From contig DCTX01000064.1 of the NCBI GenBank assembly GCA_002329325.1, forward strand, positions 1 to 13,360: a stretch of DNA of 13,360 bases, in the 5' to 3' direction. Both the position numbers and the translations under genes were made by a program. Below the pieces are notes generated by a model that was not told the origin of the DNA, did not search any database, and worked only from the letters and a program-made list of their open reading frames with translations. The stretch comes from Anaerolineales bacterium UBA1429. Lineage in GTDB: Bacteria; Chloroflexota; Anaerolineae; UBA1429. Each line of letters opens with the position of its first letter. The first letter of the stretch is position 1. Positions 1-7,318 of the stretch are shown piece after piece.

Positions 1-443
1 ACGCCGATCTGGCGCAGCTCGATGCGCGCCTTGAAGGTGCGCGCCAGCTCACGCACCAGGTTGCGAAAGTCCACCCGCTTCTCTGAGGTAAAGAAGAAGG
101 TCAGGCGCGAGCCGTCATAGCTATACTCGGCGCCGACCACCTTCATCTGCAGCCCGGATTGATCCACCTGCTCCTGGCAGCGCTCCACAGCCTCCGCCTC
201 TTGGGTGCGATAGCGCTCGGCCTCCAGCAGGTCGAGGCTGGTGGCCCGCCGCAACACCGGCTTGAGCTCGCCCACCACCTCCGAGTCATCGGCCTCCCGG
301 TTGGCCAGCGCCACCTGGGCCAGCTCGTCGCCCCGCGAGGTATTCACGATCACATAGTCGTCCATCTCCAGAGTCAGGTCGCGGGGGTCAAAGTAGTAGA
401 TCTTGCCCGTACCGCGAAAGCGCACCCCACAAATCGTTGGCAT
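1..443 (-). CDS. ricT: PSP1 domain / RicT (YaaT)-family protein, C-terminus cut by left edge
   Basis: The visible 147 codons start MPTICGVRFRGTGKIYYFDP and continue through an N-terminal beta-rich part into the PSP1 domain (about residues 60-147), with stretches such as LKPVLRRATSLDLLEAE, FFFTSEKRVDFRNLVREL and the final FKARIELRQIG. These are typical of the RicT/YaaT family. The start ATG (441-443) has a GGAG ribosome site nine bases upstream. The gene begins 28 bases after the holB stop, reproducing the holB-yaaT order known from Bacillus, so the two are probably cotranscribed. In B. subtilis RicT forms the Y-complex with RicA and RicF, which carries Fe-S clusters and affects RNase Y processing. 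The cysteines that matter there would lie beyond the window edge, so that activity cannot be judged here. The family call is secure; the cellular role is inferred. Confidence 0.9.
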   Translation of the reverse strand, partial: MPTICGVRFRGTGKIYYFDPRDLTLEMDDYVIVNTSRGDELAQVALANREADDSEVVGELKPVLRRATSLDLLEAERYRTQEAEAVERCQEQVDQSGLQMKVVGAEYSYDGSRLTFFFTSEKRVDFRNLVRELARTFKARIELRQIG

Positions 444-471
444 ATGCACGTACTCCACAAAGGCTGTTGAA

Positions 472-1443
472 TCAGTTGGGCTGCCAGCTCAGCAGCATCG
501 TCTCCAGCGCCAGGCGCGGGTTCACATTCTGAGCGATCTGCCCGATGACCTCCTGGGCGCGCCAGGCGGCCGCGCGGGCCTGCGCCAGATCGATGCCTTT
601 GGCCAGGCGGCGCAGCCTGGGCAGTTGCTTCTGGTTGACGATCAAATGCTCCTGGCAGCCGGCAGCCAACAGCATCATGTCGCGCCAGACGATCTGCCAT
701 TCGAACACGGCCGTGCGCACATCGGCCCGCTTGGCCAGCTCCTCGGCCGCGTTCAGCCGGGCCGCGTATCCCTGGGGCATCAGCTCCAGCAGCATCTGCA
801 CGTCGGCCTCATGTTGTTCCAGCAGAGCCGGGTCCTGGCAGGCGCGAATGGCCCATCCCACGCGACCGGCGGAGAGCTGAGCGATCTCTTGCGCCTGAGA
901 GGGTTCGGCGCCATAGCGCTCCACCAACGCCTGGGCGATCTCTTGCGTCGGCACAGGCCGCAGCGGCAGCACGCGACAGCGCGACACGATGGTGGGCAAC
1001 AGGAGCCCAGGATCCAGCGCCGTGAGCAAGAGCACGGCATGGGCAGGGGGCTCCTCCAAAAGCTTGAGCAGGGCGTTGGCGGCCTCGGTCGTGGTCGTCT
1101 CAAAGCCCGTCACGATGCACACCCGCCACCGCCCCACATAGGGGCGCAGGGCGAGCTCGTGCTGGATCTGCCGCACCTGGTCGATCTTGATGCGACCGTT
1201 GTCAGGCTCGATCAACAACAGGTCGGCGTGGCTCCCGGCCAGGCTCGCAAGGCAATCGGGGCAAACGCCGCAAGGACGCCCGGCCTCAGCGCGACACTGC
1301 AGGGCAGCCGCGCACTCCAGAGCCAGGTGCGTCTTGCCGATCTCGGCGGGGCCGGTTATGAGGGTGGCTTGGGCGACCCTACCTGTCTCGATGGTTTTTT
1401 GCAGGTAGGCACTGGCCCAGGCATGTCCTATCGTTTGCCACAT
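472..1443 (-). CDS. holB: DNA polymerase III subunit delta prime
   Basis: This 323-residue protein is the clamp-loader delta prime subunit, which works with DnaX and delta to load the sliding clamp. The P-loop-like GPAEIGKT lies at residues 31-38. Four zinc-binding cysteines follow (C50, C58, C61, C64; CGVCPDC), then NALLKLLEEPP (123-133) and the SRC motif (154-156) that carries the arginine finger. The C-terminal helical collar ends NPRLALETMLLSWQPN. The frame stays open upstream to position 2190, but family homology begins at MWQTIGHAW (1443). A candidate promoter at 1497-1525 would start transcription near 1490, supporting this short start. An ATG at 1506 would add 21 residues and has no ribosome site. 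The chosen ATG also has only a weak one, so the start is slightly uncertain. ricT follows on the same strand. Confidence 0.92.
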   Translation of the reverse strand: MWQTIGHAWASAYLQKTIETGRVAQATLITGPAEIGKTHLALECAAALQCRAEAGRPCGVCPDCLASLAGSHADLLLIEPDNGRIKIDQVRQIQHELALRPYVGRWRVCIVTGFETTTTEAANALLKLLEEPPAHAVLLLTALDPGLLLPTIVSRCRVLPLRPVPTQEIAQALVERYGAEPSQAQEIAQLSAGRVGWAIRACQDPALLEQHEADVQMLLELMPQGYAARLNAAEELAKRADVRTAVFEWQIVWRDMMLLAAGCQEHLIVNQKQLPRLRRLAKGIDLAQARAAAWRAQEVIGQIAQNVNPRLALETMLLSWQPN

Positions 1444-1496
1444 CGTCAAGCCGTTTAGTCTATCGTTGTATGCACGGGTACATCTGATTATGTCCG

Positions 1497-1525
1497 ATTC
1501 TACCATGAGAACCGATGCGGCACAA
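1497..1525 (-). promoter_or_regulatory. Candidate sigma70 promoter for holB-ricT
   Basis: On the minus strand TTGTGC (1520-1525) is separated by 17 bases from TAGAAT (1497-1502). Transcription would begin near 1490, giving a leader of about 47 bases before the holB ATG at 1443. The -10 is good and the -35 moderate. Found by eye only. Confidence 0.45.
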
Positions 1526-1673
1526 ACGCGACGCGGCCCGGAACGTGCCTCTGTTGAGGCTATCGTAAGGCGCGCCGCGTCGGGCAGGTGGCGGCGAACG
1601 TCCCTTTGCCTGGCGGCTGGCAGCGCGGCCGCAGCGCCCCGCGGGCGCGGGCACGCCCAGGCCGCTAAGCGGT

Positions 1674-1701
1674 TTGACCCGCGCGGCGAAACGGGTAAAG
1701 T
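1674..1701 (+). promoter_or_regulatory. Candidate sigma70 promoter for the tandem MFS genes
   Basis: TTGACC (1674-1679), a 16-base spacer and TAAAGT (1696-1701) precede the first MFS gene. The leader would be about 70 bases. A CCGC/GCGG hairpin (1662-1672) abuts the -35 and could be an operator, but that is speculation. Confidence 0.4.
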
Positions 1702-1776
1702 AGTGCGTCGGCTTGGCCCCCATCTGGCGCGCAGCGCCTGCGCCCGTCTCAAGTGAAGAGGAAGGATGGCCGTGAC

Positions 1777-3084
1777 GTGACAGACCGCCCAGAGACCACC
1801 CCCAACTATCGCCGCAACGCCATCGCCATGATGTGCGATTCGTCGCTTTTCTACATGGCCATGGCCTTTATTGGCACGACCACGGTGCTCCCCTCGTTCC
1901 TGGCTACATTGACCGATTCCGAGCTGTTGGTCGGCGTCGGCAGCGGCATCACCCGGGGAGCCTGGCTGCTGCCGCAACTGCTGGTGGCGGGCATGGTCAC
2001 GCGGCTGGTGCACCGCAAGCCGGTGATCGTCGGGGCGGCCTGGTTCTCGCGCCCTATCTTGCCGCTGATGGCCCTGATCGTGTGGCGCTACAGCACCACC
2101 GCGCCCACCGTCACCCTGGCGTTGGTGCTCTCCTTCCTGTTCGTCCTCTTTGCCGCCGACGCGGTGGTGAGTGTGCCCTGGTTCGACCATCTGGCCCGCA
2201 CCATCCCCGCCAAGCGGCGCGGCATCGTCGTGGGGGGCGGCCAGGTGATCGGCGGGCTGGGCGGCATCGGCGCCGGCGCCCTGGTGCGCTATGTGCTCAG
2301 CGAGGGCAGCCGCTGGGGCTACCCCGAGAACTATGCCGTGGTCTTTGGCGTGGGTGGCGCCTTCTTGATGCTCTCAGCGGTGGCCATCAGCTTTATCAGC
2401 AACCCCGAGTGCAAGCGCGATCCGGGTGAGCGCTCCCCCTCGCTGGGCGAGACGCTGGCCTCACTGCCCAGCCTGCTCTCCGGAGATCGGCCCTTTCGCC
2501 GCCTGGTGGTGGTGCAGCTCCTGGCCGGCTTTGTGGGCGTGGCCAGCGCCTTTTACATCCTCTATGGCCAGCGCGCGCTGGGCTTTGGCGAGGGCGATAC
2601 CGGCCTGTTCGTCTCCGCCCAGGTGATCGGGTCGGTCACCGCCGGGTTCCTGCTGGGCTACATCCAGAACCGCTGGGGGCCATTGACCCATGTGCGCATC
2701 CAGATCATCGTGGCGATGCTGCCGCCCGGGCTGGCCCTGTTGGCGGGGCCCGTGGCGGGCATCTCGCCCGCGGCCGTGCGCGCCGTGTACCTGGCCCTCT
2801 ATCTGGTCCTGGGCGTGTACATGGGGGGGTTCAGTTGGCCCTTCTTCAACTGGATCCTGGAGTACGCCCGGGAGACCAAGCGCCCCCTCTACATCGGGCT
2901 GATGAACACCCTGGGAGCGGCCACCATGCTGGCGCCCGTGCTGGGCGGCTGGGTGGTCAGCTCGATCTCGTACCCCGCCGTGTTCGCGCTGGCCGTCCTC
3001 TTTGCGCTGCTCGCCCTGGGGCTCTCCATAGGGCTGCCCTCCACCCGAGGGGCTGCGCTGCCGGCGGCGCAGGAGCCAGGCTGA
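1777..3084 (+). CDS. MFS transporter (first of a tandem pair)
   Basis: A 435-residue, strongly hydrophobic inner-membrane protein with a 12-helix major facilitator pattern in two halves joined by a charged loop (NPECKRDPGERSPS). Recognisable stretches are YRRNAIAM, TTVLPSFLATLTDSE, GAWLLPQL, VPWFDHLAR, GLFVSAQVIGS, WPFFNWILEYARE and GGWVVSSISYPAVF. The substrate cannot be told from sequence. I chose the GTG at 1777 because GAGGAAGG (1758-1765) lies just upstream and because the paralogous next gene starts at the equivalent place. A GTG at 1753 would add eight residues (MKRKDGRD) and lacks a ribosome site. The gene is followed after 42 bases by a paralog on the same strand, so they probably form an operon, arisen by duplication. 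Confidence 0.87.
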   Translation: MTDRPETTPNYRRNAIAMMCDSSLFYMAMAFIGTTTVLPSFLATLTDSELLVGVGSGITRGAWLLPQLLVAGMVTRLVHRKPVIVGAAWFSRPILPLMALIVWRYSTTAPTVTLALVLSFLFVLFAADAVVSVPWFDHLARTIPAKRRGIVVGGGQVIGGLGGIGAGALVRYVLSEGSRWGYPENYAVVFGVGGAFLMLSAVAISFISNPECKRDPGERSPSLGETLASLPSLLSGDRPFRRLVVVQLLAGFVGVASAFYILYGQRALGFGEGDTGLFVSAQVIGSVTAGFLLGYIQNRWGPLTHVRIQIIVAMLPPGLALLAGPVAGISPAAVRAVYLALYLVLGVYMGGFSWPFFNWILEYARETKRPLYIGLMNTLGAATMLAPVLGGWVVSSISYPAVFALAVLFALLALGLSIGLPSTRGAALPAAQEPG

Positions 3085-3126
3085 CGCTCCGATCGGATGA
3101 CGACGCTCGCCAAGAGGGAGCCTGCC

Positions 3127-4449
3127 GTGAGTGAACAGAACGAGTTGACGCCCGAACAGACAGAACCGCTGCCCTGGTACTATCGCCGCAACGCCCTGGC
3201 CTTTGGCGCGGATATGGCCCTCTTCCACAGCGCCATCAGCCTGATCGGCGCGACGACGGTGTTGCCGACCTTCCTGGCGGCCCTGACCGATTCCGAGGTC
3301 ATCGTGGGGCTATCCACCGGCATCTCCAGCGGGGCCTGGCTGCTGCCCCAGCTCGTGATCGCCAGCCTGGTGGCCCGCAAGCCCCGCAAAAAGCCGGTTG
3401 TGGTGCGGGCGGCATGGCTCTCGCGGCCCGTGCTGCTGCTCATGGCCCTGACCGTCTGGCTGGTGGGCGCCGACATACCGGCGCTGACCCTGGCGGTGAC
3501 GCTGCTGGGCATCGCCATCTTTTACGTCGGAGACGCCTGCGCCACCGTGCCCTGGTTCGACCTGGTGGCCAAGGGTCTGCCTTTGCAGCGCCGCGGGCGC
3601 ATCCTCGGAGCGGGCCAGGTGATCGGCAGCCTGGGCGCCATCGGGGCCGGGGTGGTGGTGCGCTATGTGTTGGGCCCGAACAGCCCCCTGGCCTTCCCCA
3701 GCAACTATGCTGCCCTGTTTGGCCTCTGCGGGACCATCTTCTTTTTCGCGTCCCTGGCGCTTCTCTTCATCCACGAACCAGATAGCGCCGCCCCGCCTTC
3801 AGAGGCGGAACCGGTGCACCGCGTGCTGGCCTCGATTCCCCGCATCCTTGCGAGCGACCGCATCTTTCGGCGTGTGGTGATCGTGCGGGTGTTGGTGAGC
3901 TTTACCGGCGTGGCCAGCGCCTTTTACGTGCTCTATGCCACGCGGCACATGGGGTTCGGCACCGCCGACGCGGGGCTGTTCGTCTCGGCCCAGGTGGTGG
4001 GCTCGATGGCGGCGGGCGCGCTGATGGGCCTGGCCCAGGACCGGTGGGGCCCGCTGGCCCACATGCGCTTTGTCATGGTCGCCGGGATCCTGCCGCCCGC
4101 GCTGACGCTGCTGGGTGGGGCGCTGCAGGGCGTGGCGGCGAGCAGCCTCTCGCCCCTCTTTCTGGCGATCTACTTCTTCCTGGGGCTCTATGGCAGCTCC
4201 ATCGGCTGGCCGTTTTTCAACTGGATCCTGGAGCACGCCCCAGAGGATCGCCGCCCCCTGTACGTGGGCCTGATCAACACCCTCACGGCGCTGGCCATGG
4301 TGGCCCCGGCCTTTGGCGGGTGGGTCGTGGGGGCCATCTCGTACCCCGCGGTATTCTGGCTGGCCCTGGCCATCGGCATCACGGCGCTGGCGCTCACTAC
4401 CATGATCCCGAACACGCGCAAGATGCAGACGTCGCCGCCAGCGCCCTAG
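3127..4449 (+). CDS. MFS transporter (second of a tandem pair)
   Basis: A 440-residue paralog of the preceding gene with the same 12-helix layout. The pair share YRRNA near the N-terminus, TTVLP-FLA-LTDSE, GAWLLPQL, AAW-SRP, VPWFD, GQVIG, GVASAFY, GLFVSAQV, RWGPL, WPFFNWILE and ISYPAVF. In the 34-residue block around GLFVSAQV I count 23 identities. The GTG at 3127 is preceded by GAGGGAG (3114-3120) at good spacing, and its product (MSEQNELTPEQ) aligns with the first gene's N-terminus. An ATG at 3097 is in frame and would add ten residues but has a poor ribosome site. Substrate unknown. The two products could be separate carriers with diverged substrates or could act together; the sequence does not say. 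Confidence 0.87.
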   Translation: MSEQNELTPEQTEPLPWYYRRNALAFGADMALFHSAISLIGATTVLPTFLAALTDSEVIVGLSTGISSGAWLLPQLVIASLVARKPRKKPVVVRAAWLSRPVLLLMALTVWLVGADIPALTLAVTLLGIAIFYVGDACATVPWFDLVAKGLPLQRRGRILGAGQVIGSLGAIGAGVVVRYVLGPNSPLAFPSNYAALFGLCGTIFFFASLALLFIHEPDSAAPPSEAEPVHRVLASIPRILASDRIFRRVVIVRVLVSFTGVASAFYVLYATRHMGFGTADAGLFVSAQVVGSMAAGALMGLAQDRWGPLAHMRFVMVAGILPPALTLLGGALQGVAASSLSPLFLAIYFFLGLYGSSIGWPFFNWILEHAPEDRRPLYVGLINTLTALAMVAPAFGGWVVGAISYPAVFWLALAIGITALALTTMIPNTRKMQTSPPAP

Positions 4450-4492
4450 CCCGACGCCACCTGTGGCCCTGGGCTGCGGGCGGGCCGTTCGT

Positions 4493-5179
4493 CTACAGGG
4501 CAACCAGGGGGATCGGGCCCGCGATGGCGATCTCGCCCAGAGAGACGTCGCAGCGATAGGCCTGGATGGCCACGCCGGCGCGTTCGGCGGCGGCCAGGGC
4601 AGCGGCAAAGGCGGGGTCGGCCTCCCGGTGGGGGCCAAAGCGCACGGCATCGGCCCGCTGGGCCACAAAGGCCGCCGCCGCCCGCTCGCCACGCTCCGCC
4701 ACACGCGTCAGCTCCTCCAGGTGGCGCACGCCCCGGGTGGTGGGCGCATCGGGGAAGAGGGCCACCCCCTCCACCACCAGAGTCACCGACTTGACCTCCA
4801 TCCACACCACGCCCGCCTCGTCCTCCAGGAGCAGGTCCAGCCGGCTCTCGCCCAGGGGCACCTCGCGGGTGAGGCTGCGCAGCGGGCGCCCCTGCCACCC
4901 CTCGCGCCGCAGGTGTTCGGCCACCAGCGCGTTGGGCAGGCGGGAATCAGTGGAGACCAGGATGCCTTCGTGCTCCACCAGCACCAGATCGTAGGGAGTC
5001 TTGCGGTTGGGGTTCGGCTGGGGGCGCAGCCAGACGGTGCGGCCGGGCAGCAACAGCTCTCGCATGCGCCCCGAGGTGGGCACATGGGCCGCGGTGGGCG
5101 CGCCCCCCACCAACACGGTGGCGCGGAACCGGTTGTCCCGCGCCACAAACTCGGCAGGGATCAGCGGGGGGAGGCGCAT
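4493..5179 (-). CDS. sfsA: SfsA family DNA/RNA nuclease (sugar fermentation stimulation protein)
   Basis: A 228-residue protein, full length for SfsA. The N-terminal OB-fold-like part contains RDNRFRATV and HVPTSGRMRELLLPG, and the PD-(D/E)XK-type core shows SRLDLLLEDE (D115) and VWMEVKSVTL (E128, K130). The C-terminal part has FPDAPTTRGVRHLEEL. The family often has Asn where T35 sits in VPTSGRM, a small deviation away from the nuclease core. In E. coli sfsA was found through effects on maltose metabolism, and the family is now generally called a nuclease; its physiological job is poorly defined. The ATG at 5179 is seven bases past the stop of the FAD-dehydrogenase gene, and its GAGGGG ribosome site overlaps that stop, so translation is probably coupled. 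It converges with the second MFS gene across 43 bases. Confidence 0.94.
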   Translation of the reverse strand: MRLPPLIPAEFVARDNRFRATVLVGGAPTAAHVPTSGRMRELLLPGRTVWLRPQPNPNRKTPYDLVLVEHEGILVSTDSRLPNALVAEHLRREGWQGRPLRSLTREVPLGESRLDLLLEDEAGVVWMEVKSVTLVVEGVALFPDAPTTRGVRHLEELTRVAERGERAAAAFVAQRADAVRFGPHREADPAFAAALAAAERAGVAIQAYRCDVSLGEIAIAGPIPLVAL

Positions 5180-5186
5180 GCGCCCC

Positions 5187-6542
5187 TCAGCCGCCCTGAG
5201 CCGCCGAAAGGATGCCCCGCGCGGCGATCTCGCCGGTGGCCGCCGCCCCGCCGATGCCCCGGGCCACGCCGGCGCCATCGCCCGCCACGTACAGCCCGGC
5301 CAGCTCCGTCTGCAGATGCTTGTCGGTCTTGGGCTTGTTGGCGTAACGCTTCAGCTCGGGCGCGTAGAGCAGGGTGCGGTCGGCATCCAGGCCGGGGATG
5401 ATGCGCGCCAGGATATCCAGGGCCTCCAGCAGGTCGGTGACGATGCGGTGGGGCAGCGCCATGGAGATATCGCCGGGGGTGGCATCCTCCAGGGTGGGCA
5501 CCACATCGCCGGGGCTCTTGGTCAGGCGGCCCCAGGTGGAGCGCCGGTGGCGCCGCAGGTCGCCCAGGCTCTGCAGTGTGGGTCGGCCACCGCCGATGGT
5601 GGTGGCCAGCCGCGCGATCGAGATGCCATAGGCCGTGGTGCTCTCCACCGGCTCGGTCAGGTTGATGCTGGTGAGCAGGGCAAAGTTGGTGTTCTGTGAG
5701 TTGCGGTCTCGAAGGGCATGGCCGTTGACGCCCACCACGCCCTCTTCGGCATAGACCTCTTTGACCACAAAGCCATGGGGCGAGACGCAAAAGGTGCGCA
5801 CCATGTCATCATAGGTGGGGGCGCGCACATAGAACTTGGGGTCGTAGCAGACGGCGATGACATCGGCCATGACGATGGCGGGCACCTCGACCCGCACGCC
5901 GATATCCACCGGGTTATAGACCACCGAGAGGCCGTGGCCCTGCAGCACCCGGCGCATCCATTCGCTGCCCACGCGCCCCGGCGCCAGCAGCACCGCCTCG
6001 GCGGCCAGGAACTCGCCTCCCTCCAGGCGGACCCCCGCCACGCGGCCGCCCTCGGCAACCACGTCGGCCACCCGCGCGCCAAAGCGAAACTGAACGCCCA
6101 TACCCACCAGGTCATCGTGGAAACGCCGCATCAGGTCCGTCAGGTGATCGGAGCCGATGTGGGCCTGGCGGATGGGCAAAAAGCGCACGCCCGCCTTGGC
6201 GGCCTGCTTCTCCAGCTCGCGGGTGTCGTCATCGTCGGTGGCGATCACTTCCACGTCGTACTGGCGAAAGACCGCCTCGATATGGTCCACCAGCTCCCAG
6301 GCCTGATTGGGCGAGAGGAACTCGTTCAGATCGCCGCCCACCTGGGGGTGAAAGTTGATCTTGCCGTCGGAAAAGGTGCCCGAGCCGCCCATGCCATGCA
6401 GCAGATCGAACCCGTCGCTGCGGCTACGCTCGGTCACGGGCTTGCCCATGTCCAGCACAGTGACCTGCAGGCCCGCCTGGGCCAGCTCAAAGGCCGCGAA
6501 CAATCCGGCGGGTCCCGCGCCTACAATCGCTACGTTTACCAT
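5187..6542 (-). CDS. COG2509-type FAD-dependent dehydrogenase
   Basis: A 451-residue soluble flavoprotein. The N-terminal Rossmann dinucleotide site is VAIVGAGPAGLFAA (GxGxxG at residues 8-13) with D31 at the end of the second strand, expected to bind the FAD ribose. The diagnostic family block HGMGGSGTFSDGKIN spans residues 49-63. The C-terminal FAD-closing motif is GLYVAGDGAGVARGIGGAA. The substrate of this family is not established; GidA/thioredoxin-reductase-like oxidoreductases are distant relatives. The frame is open up to 6704, but MVNVAIVG at 6542 places the dinucleotide fold correctly and has GAGG (6549-6552) upstream. A 13-base palindrome lies immediately before that ribosome site. 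sfsA follows seven bases after the stop, suggesting a two-gene operon. Confidence 0.9.
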   Translation of the reverse strand: MVNVAIVGAGPAGLFAAFELAQAGLQVTVLDMGKPVTERSRSDGFDLLHGMGGSGTFSDGKINFHPQVGGDLNEFLSPNQAWELVDHIEAVFRQYDVEVIATDDDDTRELEKQAAKAGVRFLPIRQAHIGSDHLTDLMRRFHDDLVGMGVQFRFGARVADVVAEGGRVAGVRLEGGEFLAAEAVLLAPGRVGSEWMRRVLQGHGLSVVYNPVDIGVRVEVPAIVMADVIAVCYDPKFYVRAPTYDDMVRTFCVSPHGFVVKEVYAEEGVVGVNGHALRDRNSQNTNFALLTSINLTEPVESTTAYGISIARLATTIGGGRPTLQSLGDLRRHRRSTWGRLTKSPGDVVPTLEDATPGDISMALPHRIVTDLLEALDILARIIPGLDADRTLLYAPELKRYANKPKTDKHLQTELAGLYVAGDGAGVARGIGGAAATGEIAARGILSAAQGG

Positions 6543-6552
6543 CTCTTGCCTC

Positions 6553-6565
6553 ACGATCCGATCGT
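6553..6565 (-). promoter_or_regulatory. 13-base palindrome next to the ribosome site of the FAD-dehydrogenase gene
   Basis: ACGATC-C-GATCGT is a perfect inverted repeat 11-23 bases before the ATG at 6542, adjoining the GAGG ribosome site (6549-6552). It could be an operator or a small hairpin that limits ribosome access. The symmetry is seen; the function is inferred. Confidence 0.35.
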
Positions 6566-6627
6566 CTGAGCCCCGGCGCGGTGCGACGCGGCATGACGCA
6601 GTAGGTTTGGTGGTACTCACAAGCCCG

Positions 6628-6643
6628 GCCTGATCTGTCAGGC
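6628..6643 (-). terminator. Hairpin at the end of the TA-chaperone module
   Basis: GCCTGA-TCTG-TCAGGC forms a perfect six-pair stem with a four-base loop. It overlaps the final TGA (6638-6640) of the SecB-like remnant. No T-run follows on the minus strand, so it is a structured 3' end or a weak terminator, not a classic intrinsic terminator. Confidence 0.35.
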
Positions 6644-6835
6644 TCGCTCGGAGGGGTCGCTGGCGTCTGGCTCGGATGCAGAGGCCAGCGCATCGAGAAA
6701 CCACAGGGGGTCCAGAACAAGCGGAGACGCAGTGGAACCTGCATCCATTGCATGGGACTTGGGAAAGCTCGCGTGTGTATGGCCAAAGTAAACGGACCGC
6801 AGTCGCTGCCTAATCTCTCGTTCCCTCATCCCAGT
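6638..6835 (-). pseudogene. C-terminal remnant of the SecB-like chaperone (frameshifted, with in-frame stop)
   Basis: Downstream of the TGA that closes the SecB-like frame, the minus strand still encodes the second half of a SecB fold, in pieces. In the frame one base off, the reading EPKDGATTVLNWDEGTRD, a TAG (6810-6812), then AATAVRLLWPYTRELSQ appears. LLWPYTREL corresponds to the conserved (F/W)PY-RE helix of SecB proteins. After about 6750 the original frame resumes with AMDAGSTASPLVLDPLWFL, matching the SecB C-terminal PP-L-LDP-NF region. An open frame 6638-6829 (63 codons from an ATG with no ribosome site) covers this last part and could be mis-annotated as a separate gene. The full span of 7156-6638 equals 173 codons, a normal SecB-like length. 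Lesions may be real decay or assembly errors. Confidence 0.6.
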
Positions 6836-7156
6836 TCAGCACGGTCGTAGCCCCATCCTTGGCTCAAAGATCCCCTCGAGTGTGGTGTTGATGTGATAGC
6901 GCAACTCCTGGTCGTGTGTCAACGATTCCACGTTGACGCTCAAGCGCGCACTGAGTGCATCCACCATGGGTGAAAGACGCAACACCACATCGGGATTCTC
7001 CGCCTCGTCCGCCTCTGTCTCGATTCTTCGCTCGACCCGAACCTCCCAGAGTCTGACGTTCGCTAGCTGATAGCGGTAGAGCGGACACGAATACAGCGTC
7101 TCTGCATGCTCCTGCTCCGTGTCGTCCGGGGTCGTGCTGATGGTCTCGGACTCCAT
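6836..7156 (-). CDS. SecB-like TA-associated chaperone, N-terminal fragment
   Basis: The open part (106 residues) carries the beta-rich first half of a SecB-like protein: LYRYQLANVRLWEVRVERR, then VVLRLSP, ARLSVNVESL and YHINTTLEGIF, the last being the typical edge strand. SecB-like proteins behind HigBA modules (Rv1957 of M. tuberculosis is the model) bind the antitoxin, protect it from proteolysis and so control the toxin. Here the frame ends early in RMGLRPC-stop, exactly where the family continues into its WPY helix, and that continuation is found in another frame just downstream. The ATG at 7156 directly follows a TAG, so no longer N-terminus is available; its ribosome site is weak. It sits 162 bases after the antitoxin stop, a larger gap than usual for such modules. 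The SecB assignment rests on pattern recognition of both halves together. Confidence 0.65.
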   Translation of the reverse strand: MESETISTTPDDTEQEHAETLYSCPLYRYQLANVRLWEVRVERRIETEADEAENPDVVLRLSPMVDALSARLSVNVESLTHDQELRYHINTTLEGIFEPRMGLRPC

Positions 7157-7318
7157 CTATTCTGCTCTGCTCTCGGTTGAGCCGCCACTCTCTTGAGGAG
7201 AGGAAGGGGCTCTGGCGCGCCCGAAACTCACAACGCACCTGTATTCACTCGACTCGGGCCACGGCGTTGACGGTCTGAGTCGCTCGGCGGCCGCTCGTTC
7301 GCGAGGGGGATGCAGCGC

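Larger units (their letters stand above)
1444..1776. other. Divergent intergenic region between holB and the MFS pair
   Basis: This 333-base GC-rich stretch has no convincing gene; the short open frames in it are compositionally driven and match no family I recognise. It holds the holB promoter candidate (1497-1525), the plus-strand promoter candidate (1674-1701), a small CCGC-TAA-GCGG hairpin at 1662-1672 just before that -35, and a GGGCG/CGCCC inverted repeat at 1643-1658. Confidence 0.6.

Noticed and set aside
472..2190. Extension of holB to a 572-residue protein
   Set aside because: The extra N-terminus runs antisense through the start of the first MFS gene and has low-complexity Arg/Gly/His composition with no family match; the promoter candidate at 1497-1525 also lies inside it.
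4450..4492. Bidirectional terminator between the second MFS gene and sfsA
   Set aside because: Only short GC-rich pairings are visible (GCCA/TGGC, GGCC/GGCC) and there is no T-run on either strand, so I could not support a terminator call.
6638..6829. Independent 63-residue small gene behind the SecB-like fragment
   Set aside because: It is in the same frame as the preceding gene, separated only by one stop, lacks a ribosome site and contains the expected SecB C-terminal pattern, so it is treated as a remnant.
6864..7238. 124-codon minus-strand frame overlapping the SecB-like fragment
   Set aside because: It shows no family pattern; the overlapping frame from 7156 has the SecB-like strands, so this one is a shadow.
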